From contig NZ_JAKLUA010000007.1 of the NCBI RefSeq assembly GCF_022012435.1, positions 62,001 to 126,000 on the forward strand: 64,000 nucleotides of DNA, in the 5' to 3' direction. Positions 60,224-64,000 of the stretch are shown in pieces. The number at the start of each line of letters is the position of its first letter. Position 1 is the first letter of the stretch. The notes beneath the pieces were generated by a model, which saw only the letters and a program-made list of their open reading frames with translations, ran no database searches and was not told the origin of the DNA. The stretch comes from Bradyrhizobium zhengyangense (GTDB lineage Bacteria > Pseudomonadota > Alphaproteobacteria > Rhizobiales > Xanthobacteraceae). The position numbers and the translations under genes are program-made.

Positions 60224-60988
60224 TTAGTCGAACAGCGCGTCGATGTCGTCCTGCGAGGCATGGCCGACGTCGCCGGCGAGCTTCGGGCCGTTGAGGAGCT
60301 TGTCGTCCTCGCTGCGAGTGTCGACCGGAGCCGGCACGTGAGCCTTGATGGCGTCGACGCCGCCCCAGATCTCCATCATCGCGTTGATGTGCTGCTCGAT
60401 GAACTTCATCGTGCTCATGACCTTGCTGATGCGCTGGCCGGTCAGGTCCTGGAAGTTGCAGGCTTCGAAGATCGAGATGACCCGTTCCTGGATGTCGTCG
60501 GCAAGCCGCTTCTGCTGGTCGGCCGATTGCACCTTGGACATCGCGCTGGCCGCCTGGTCGATCGACTCGGCGGCTTCGAGGATCTGCTGGGTCGCCTGTT
60601 CGGTGCCGCCGACCACTGCACCGAGCTCGCCATTGACCTTGGCCATCTCGCCGCCGTCGAAGCTCTTGCCGTGCAGGGTCGCGATCTCGCGCTTGGTGCG
60701 GTCGATGGCGTCGTGGATGAGGTCGAGCTCGACCTTCAGCTTCTCGCACTGTTCGATCTGGGCGCGGTAGGTTTCCAGCAGCGCGCGCGTATCGGCAACT
60801 TCCTGCGCCACGACGGCATCGCTCGGCGGCAGCGCGGCTTGGCTGCTTCGTGCCATCTGGGCGCGGATCGCGCGCAGCTCCGCCATGATTTCGCTATGCA
60901 TCGGGCCGGCCTCTTCAGTCACGTCTAAAACTGGCATCTCGCCACCGGCGATATCCTCGACACGAAAACGCTTGCGGTGAACAGCCAT
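60224..60988 (-). CDS. cheZ: Chemotaxis protein CheZ (CheY-P phosphatase)
   Basis: A 254-residue phosphatase that dephosphorylates CheY-P in the cytosol and resets the flagellar motor. The active helix is FEACNFQDLTGQRISKV, with the catalytic Gln in the conserved FQDLTGQ. Long amphipathic helices before it (LHGKSFDGGEMAKVNGELGA) form the dimer bundle. The C-terminal SQDDIDALFD is the CheY-binding tail. No che or fla genes adjoin, so it is an orphan. A CtrA-like site lies 50 bases upstream of the start, which fits the known CtrA control of motility genes in alphaproteobacteria. Confidence 0.9.
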   Translation of the reverse strand: MAVHRKRFRVEDIAGGEMPVLDVTEEAGPMHSEIMAELRAIRAQMARSSQAALPPSDAVVAQEVADTRALLETYRAQIEQCEKLKVELDLIHDAIDRTKREIATLHGKSFDGGEMAKVNGELGAVVGGTEQATQQILEAAESIDQAASAMSKVQSADQQKRLADDIQERVISIFEACNFQDLTGQRISKVMSTMKFIEQHINAMMEIWGGVDAIKAHVPAPVDTRSEDDKLLNGPKLAGDVGHASQDDIDALFD

Positions 60989-61304
60989 CAGGATACTCCC
61001 CCCACCTCACTCACGCGTCTTTGTAGACAGAAGCAATTTAACACGAGGTTCACGTCAGGAACTGTTGTGCAGCCGCGCGCGACGGCGCGCAAACGCACGA
61101 TTAACCATGAGGCTTTGCCTTTCATCGAAAATAAACGCTGATCGGGAAATTGCAGCGTTGCTCGCGACGTGGTGAATCGAAACGCCTGATCTGTTTACCA
61201 AACGCAACGGAGTTTGCTCTTTATTGACCACGTCGGGGACGCGAAAAATCAGCCAGCGCGTTCGGCGGCGAATGCAACTAGACGAAACAGTACAGAGTAC
61301 GTCG
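60989..61304. other. Divergent region between cheZ and the L,D-transpeptidase
   Basis: 316 bases with promoters for both genes. It holds a CtrA-like site at 61038 and a CtrA half-site, ATTAACCAT, at 61099-61107. No gene is visible. Confidence 0.4.
61038..61053. promoter_or_regulatory. CtrA-like site upstream of cheZ
   Basis: TTAA-CACGAGG-TTCAC fits TTAA-N7-TTAAC with one mismatch. It lies 50-65 bases upstream of the cheZ start and 252 before the L,D-transpeptidase start. Motif-based call. Confidence 0.45.
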
Positions 61305-62120
61305 ATGTTCAAGAAAATGTCTGTTGCGCTGCTCGGCAGCGCATGCGCCTTCATTGTCGGCGCGACCAGCGCCAGCGCCTTCGACAATAGCGTGCCGAAC
61401 GATCCGCCCGCGGTGCTCTACCAGCCGCGTGTAACCCCCGCGCCGGTGCGCGTCGCCTCCAATGCCAGTATGGGCGGCGGTTTCATCGAGTTCCTGTTCG
61501 GCGACGGACCCGGCCGCGGCCCGGCCTATGCGCCGGAGCAGCCGATCTATCAGCAGCAGCCCGCTTACGCCGATCCGCGTCGCATGCCGCCGATGGGCGA
61601 GCCGCAGATGCAGGGCGGTTATCAGCAAGGCGCAAGCTACCAGCAGGAAGCGATCGATCCGCGGCAGCGTCCGTTCGATCCGAAATTCGAGAAACAGCTG
61701 GTCGACTATAGCGGCAAGGAAGGCGCCGGCACCATCGTCGTCGATTCCAACAACAAGTTCCTCTACCTCGTCGAAGGCAACGGCCGGGCGCTGCGCTATG
61801 GCATCGGCGTCGGACGCGAGGGCTTCACCTGGACCGGCGTGAAGTCGATCACCGCCAAGCGCGAATGGCCCGATTGGACGCCGCCGGCGGAAATGATCGC
61901 CCGCCGTCCCGACTTGCCGAGGCACATGGAAGGCGGCCCGGAAAACCCGCTCGGCGCGCGTGCAATGTATCTCGGCTCCACGCTCTATCGCATCCACGGC
62001 TCCAACGAGCCCTGGACCATCGGCACCAACGTTTCCTCCGGTTGCATCCGCATGCGCAACGAGGACGTCATCGACCTCTATGGCCGCGTCAATGTCGGCA
62101 CCAAGGTCGTGGTGATGTGA
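61305..62120 (+). CDS. L,D-transpeptidase (YkuD domain), exported
   Basis: A 271-residue periplasmic enzyme that forms 3-3 crosslinks in peptidoglycan or attaches proteins to it. A signal peptide (SVALLGSACAFIVGATSASA) is followed by a Pro/Gln/Tyr-rich linker of about 90 residues. The YkuD domain has GTIVVDSNNKFLYLVEG, the catalytic His231 in RIHGSNEP and Cys247 in SSGCIRM. All active-site residues are present. The start at 61305 lacks a strong Shine-Dalgarno sequence. It is divergent from cheZ, and a terminator follows 20 bases after the stop. Rhizobia carry many paralogues. Confidence 0.93.
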   Translation: MFKKMSVALLGSACAFIVGATSASAFDNSVPNDPPAVLYQPRVTPAPVRVASNASMGGGFIEFLFGDGPGRGPAYAPEQPIYQQQPAYADPRRMPPMGEPQMQGGYQQGASYQQEAIDPRQRPFDPKFEKQLVDYSGKEGAGTIVVDSNNKFLYLVEGNGRALRYGIGVGREGFTWTGVKSITAKREWPDWTPPAEMIARRPDLPRHMEGGPENPLGARAMYLGSTLYRIHGSNEPWTIGTNVSSGCIRMRNEDVIDLYGRVNVGTKVVVM

Positions 62121-62140
62121 GACTCTGACGTTTGATGTGA

Positions 62141-62169
62141 AAACGGCCGCCTCATCGGCGGCCGTTTTT
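62141..62169. terminator. Bidirectional terminator after the L,D-transpeptidase
   Basis: AAACGGCCGCC and GGCGGCCGTTT form a perfect 11-bp stem with a 5-base loop. TTTTT follows in the plus direction, and the AAAA before it can act for the converging DUF2076 gene. Confidence 0.88.
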
Positions 62170-62189
62170 GTTTGGCGCGTCGCGCGGCT

Positions 62190-63029
62190 TTACGCGTAGT
62201 CGCTGCCGCCATCGTCACCGCCGCCGAAATCGCTGTCGTCGGCCGTGTCCATATTGTCGTTGTTGTCGTAGTTCTGGTCGTCGTTGTCGCGATCGTTCGA
62301 GGCCTGGTCGAAGAAGCCCTGACGGGAATCCCGGTTCGACCCGATGTCATCGAGGCCGGCGTCGCGCGCGAGCGAGCCGCCGGACTGGTCGCCGCCCCAG
62401 GGACTGCCACCCGTGGAGCCGCCACCGCGCTCCTCGATGATGGTGGTGTCGCCGAAAGCCTGATGCGATCCGCCGCCCATCATGCCGCGAATGCTGGAGA
62501 GCAGCAGCGAGCCGCCGACCACGCCGGCCGCGGCCGCCGCCGCGGTGCCGAGGAACGAGCCGCCGCCACCGCCGACCGGCGGCGCGCCATAGCCCTGTCC
62601 GTATCCTTGTCCGTATCCCTGGCCTTGTCCGTAAGCCTGACCGTAAGGCGGCTGGCCGTAGCCGGGCTGGGCCTGCTGCATCGCCTGACCGCTGTTCCAG
62701 ACCGGCCGCTGCTCGCGCGGCGGCACATTCGGAACCGAGCCGCGCGATTGGCTCGTGCCAAACAGCGTGTCGCGCATGGTGTCGAGAAAACCGCCGGACT
62801 GCGGCTGCTCGGGCGCATGGGCCGCTTCCAGCTCCTGGATGCGGTTATGCGCGCGCTTGAGCGCTTCGTCCTGCAACAGCGTGGTCTGCACCAGCGCATA
62901 GACCGCGCCGGGTGCCTTGCGTAAGCCGTCCGAAATCGCGGCAATCGCGTCGGGATCGCGCGGTGCATTTTCCAGTTTCGAAAGCCGGTCGAAAAGCTCG
63001 TCGACGAGTTGGCGTTCCTGCGGCGTCAT
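62190..63029 (-). CDS. DUF2076 family protein with Gly/Gln/Tyr-repeat linker
   Basis: A 279-residue protein of the DUF2076 family. The N-terminus is a helical domain starting MTPQERQLVDELFDRLSKLE. A repetitive low-complexity linker with GYGQ repeats and a Pro/Gly stretch follows. A hydrophobic Gly/Ala segment (LGTAAAAAAGVVGGSLLLSS) may insert in the membrane. The acidic tail is rich in Asp, Asn and Gly (DNDDQNYDNNDNMDTADD). The family is of unknown function and may be a periplasmic ligand-binding protein. The repeat region is expected to vary in length. Confidence 0.85.
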   Translation of the reverse strand: MTPQERQLVDELFDRLSKLENAPRDPDAIAAISDGLRKAPGAVYALVQTTLLQDEALKRAHNRIQELEAAHAPEQPQSGGFLDTMRDTLFGTSQSRGSVPNVPPREQRPVWNSGQAMQQAQPGYGQPPYGQAYGQGQGYGQGYGQGYGAPPVGGGGGSFLGTAAAAAAGVVGGSLLLSSIRGMMGGGSHQAFGDTTIIEERGGGSTGGSPWGGDQSGGSLARDAGLDDIGSNRDSRQGFFDQASNDRDNDDQNYDNNDNMDTADDSDFGGGDDGGSDYA

Positions 63030-63168
63030 GGTCAGTCTCCCTCGCGCGAAACAAGCGCAAGCGGGATGTAGGGTTCCATTGTGGCCCCAACAGTGGCTGC
63101 AGGATTAAATTTCGGTATGCGACAGACTGCCCCAAAGCTTAGCCTTTCAGGGTCGGCTTTCGCCGATT

Positions 63169-63996
63169 TCATCCCAATGTCACATGGCTCGTCGCGAGGA
63201 GCTGTGCGAAGGCGTCGCTTGCAAGATAGGCATGCTCGCGTTCCCTGACATCGGTCATCGGGTCGAGACCGGCGAGAACCTCGTCGACAAAGCCGGGATG
63301 GCACATGACGAGGCCGCCTTCGGGCAGGCCTGCGAGGAATTGCCGCATCAGCTCGCCGAACTCGGCCGCGCGGGTGAAATCATAGGCGCCGGCAAAGGCG
63401 GGATTGAATGCAAGGCCGGCGCGGCCCGCACGGCGGCGGAACGGTGCGCTGAGCAGATCGAGCAACAGGGCTTTCGGAGAGGCCAGCCGCTGCATCAGCG
63501 GCAAATCGCGTCCGCCCTGGCGCACCCAGGCCTTTGGCGCGATCTCGCTGACGGCCTCGACAAAGCCGTCGCGCACTTGCGGAAACAGCTGCACGTGCTG
63601 ATGGCCGTCGACGAAGTCGGGCGCCCGGCCGAAGGCTTCCGCGAACGCCAGCAGCTGCGCCCTCACTTCGTTGCGAAAGAACTCGCTGTCGAGCCGCCGC
63701 AAAAATCCTGCACGCAGCAGTTTTGGAAAGGCCATGAACATGTCGCCGTCCAAGGGGCGGAAATGCATGGTGAGGGGGCGGAACGGCGCCGACAGCGTCA
63801 CATGCAATCCGATCGCGCAGCGCGGGCTCGCCGTCGCGGCGGCAGAAAGCGCGTCGACCTCGCGCTGCTCGATCGCGGGGCCGACCATCATCACAGACGT
63901 CGCGTTGAGGCGGCCGCGTTCGATCAGGTCGCGAATGGCGCGGTTGACGCCGGGGCTGATGCCGTAATCGTCGGCGCAGAGCCAGATCTGCCGCAA
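63169..63996 (-). CDS. ChbG/HpnK-family deacetylase (start near window edge)
   Basis: A 275-residue or longer YdjC/ChbG-type carbohydrate deacetylase with a metal-binding fold. The motifs ADDYGISPGVNRAI (metal Asp pair), DFVDGHQHVQLFP (metal His) and VMCHPGFVD are intact. ChbG removes acetyl groups from chitooligosaccharides, and HpnK acts in hopanoid biosynthesis; which applies here needs the neighbouring genes, which lie outside the window. The first visible start is a TTG at 63996, only a few bases from the edge, so the true start could be beyond it. Confidence 0.88.
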   Translation of the reverse strand: MRQIWLCADDYGISPGVNRAIRDLIERGRLNATSVMMVGPAIEQREVDALSAAATASPRCAIGLHVTLSAPFRPLTMHFRPLDGDMFMAFPKLLRAGFLRRLDSEFFRNEVRAQLLAFAEAFGRAPDFVDGHQHVQLFPQVRDGFVEAVSEIAPKAWVRQGGRDLPLMQRLASPKALLLDLLSAPFRRRAGRAGLAFNPAFAGAYDFTRAAEFGELMRQFLAGLPEGGLVMCHPGFVDEVLAGLDPMTDVREREHAYLASDAFAQLLATSHVTLG

Positions 63997-64000
63997 GCGC

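Noticed and set aside
62580..62640. Repeated TCCGTATCC-type units as a possible array
   Set aside because: They encode the Gly-Tyr-Gly-Gln linker of the DUF2076 protein in frame.

Overview
The window looks like chromosomal DNA of a Bradyrhizobium-type alphaproteobacterium. The evidence is a high GC content with strong GC bias at third codon positions, a periplasmic cytochrome c of the Bradyrhizobium CycA type, a groESL operon under a CIRCE element, a Bug/TTT solute-binding protein, a cysteine-free ribosomal protein L36, a YddA/BclA-type ABC exporter, and several families of short palindromic intergenic repeats. No rRNA, tRNA, CRISPR array, prophage or complete insertion sequence is visible. 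The first gene is cut by the window edge and the last may be.

Layout. 1-5 kb: the end of a D-amino-acid aminotransferase gene, then an emrAB-type efflux operon with an AhpD-like gene, read away from a divergent LysR regulator. 5-12.5 kb: a fused indolepyruvate ferredoxin oxidoreductase with a divergent Lrp/AsnC regulator, then a three-gene Ldh / flavin monooxygenase / FAH-family operon of unknown substrate. 12.7-27.2 kb: a four-GAF GGDEF-EAL protein followed by an exopolysaccharide locus (WecG-type transferase, Wzz-kinase fusion, three glycosyltransferases, a Wzy/O-antigen ligase-type protein, a CelD-type acyltransferase, a PIMT-like methyltransferase). Its intergenic regions hold CtrA-type sites. 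27.5-31.3 kb: a WrbA-pirin-SDR operon with a divergent LysR regulator, then a REP-associated tyrosine transposase (RAYT) set between two inverted REP units. 31.3-44.4 kb: mixed small secreted proteins, a Bug protein, a class III adenylate cyclase, a YbaK-type deacylase, an L-2-haloacid dehalogenase, a secreted caspase-like protein, a MerR/quinone-oxidoreductase pair, an amidohydrolase, rpmJ, a TPR protein, an alpha/beta hydrolase and cytochrome c. 44.6-55.2 kb: glycolate oxidase genes glcD, glcE and glcF with an opposite-strand ABM-domain gene between glcD and glcE, a histone-H1-like protein, a porin-like protein, the ABC exporter and a lactate/glycolate permease. 55.3-64 kb: two secreted proteins of unknown function, groES-groEL, a lipoprotein, cheZ, an L,D-transpeptidase, a DUF2076 protein and a ChbG/HpnK deacetylase.

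How the parts may work together. The c-di-GMP protein, the polysaccharide genes and the CtrA-type sites suggest, as inference, that surface polysaccharide is tied to the cell cycle. A related site lies upstream of cheZ. The permease and GlcDEF could together take up and oxidise lactate or glycolate. The most distinctive structural feature is the RAYT gene inside a REP pair, with sister pairs at 495-583 and 9131-9220.
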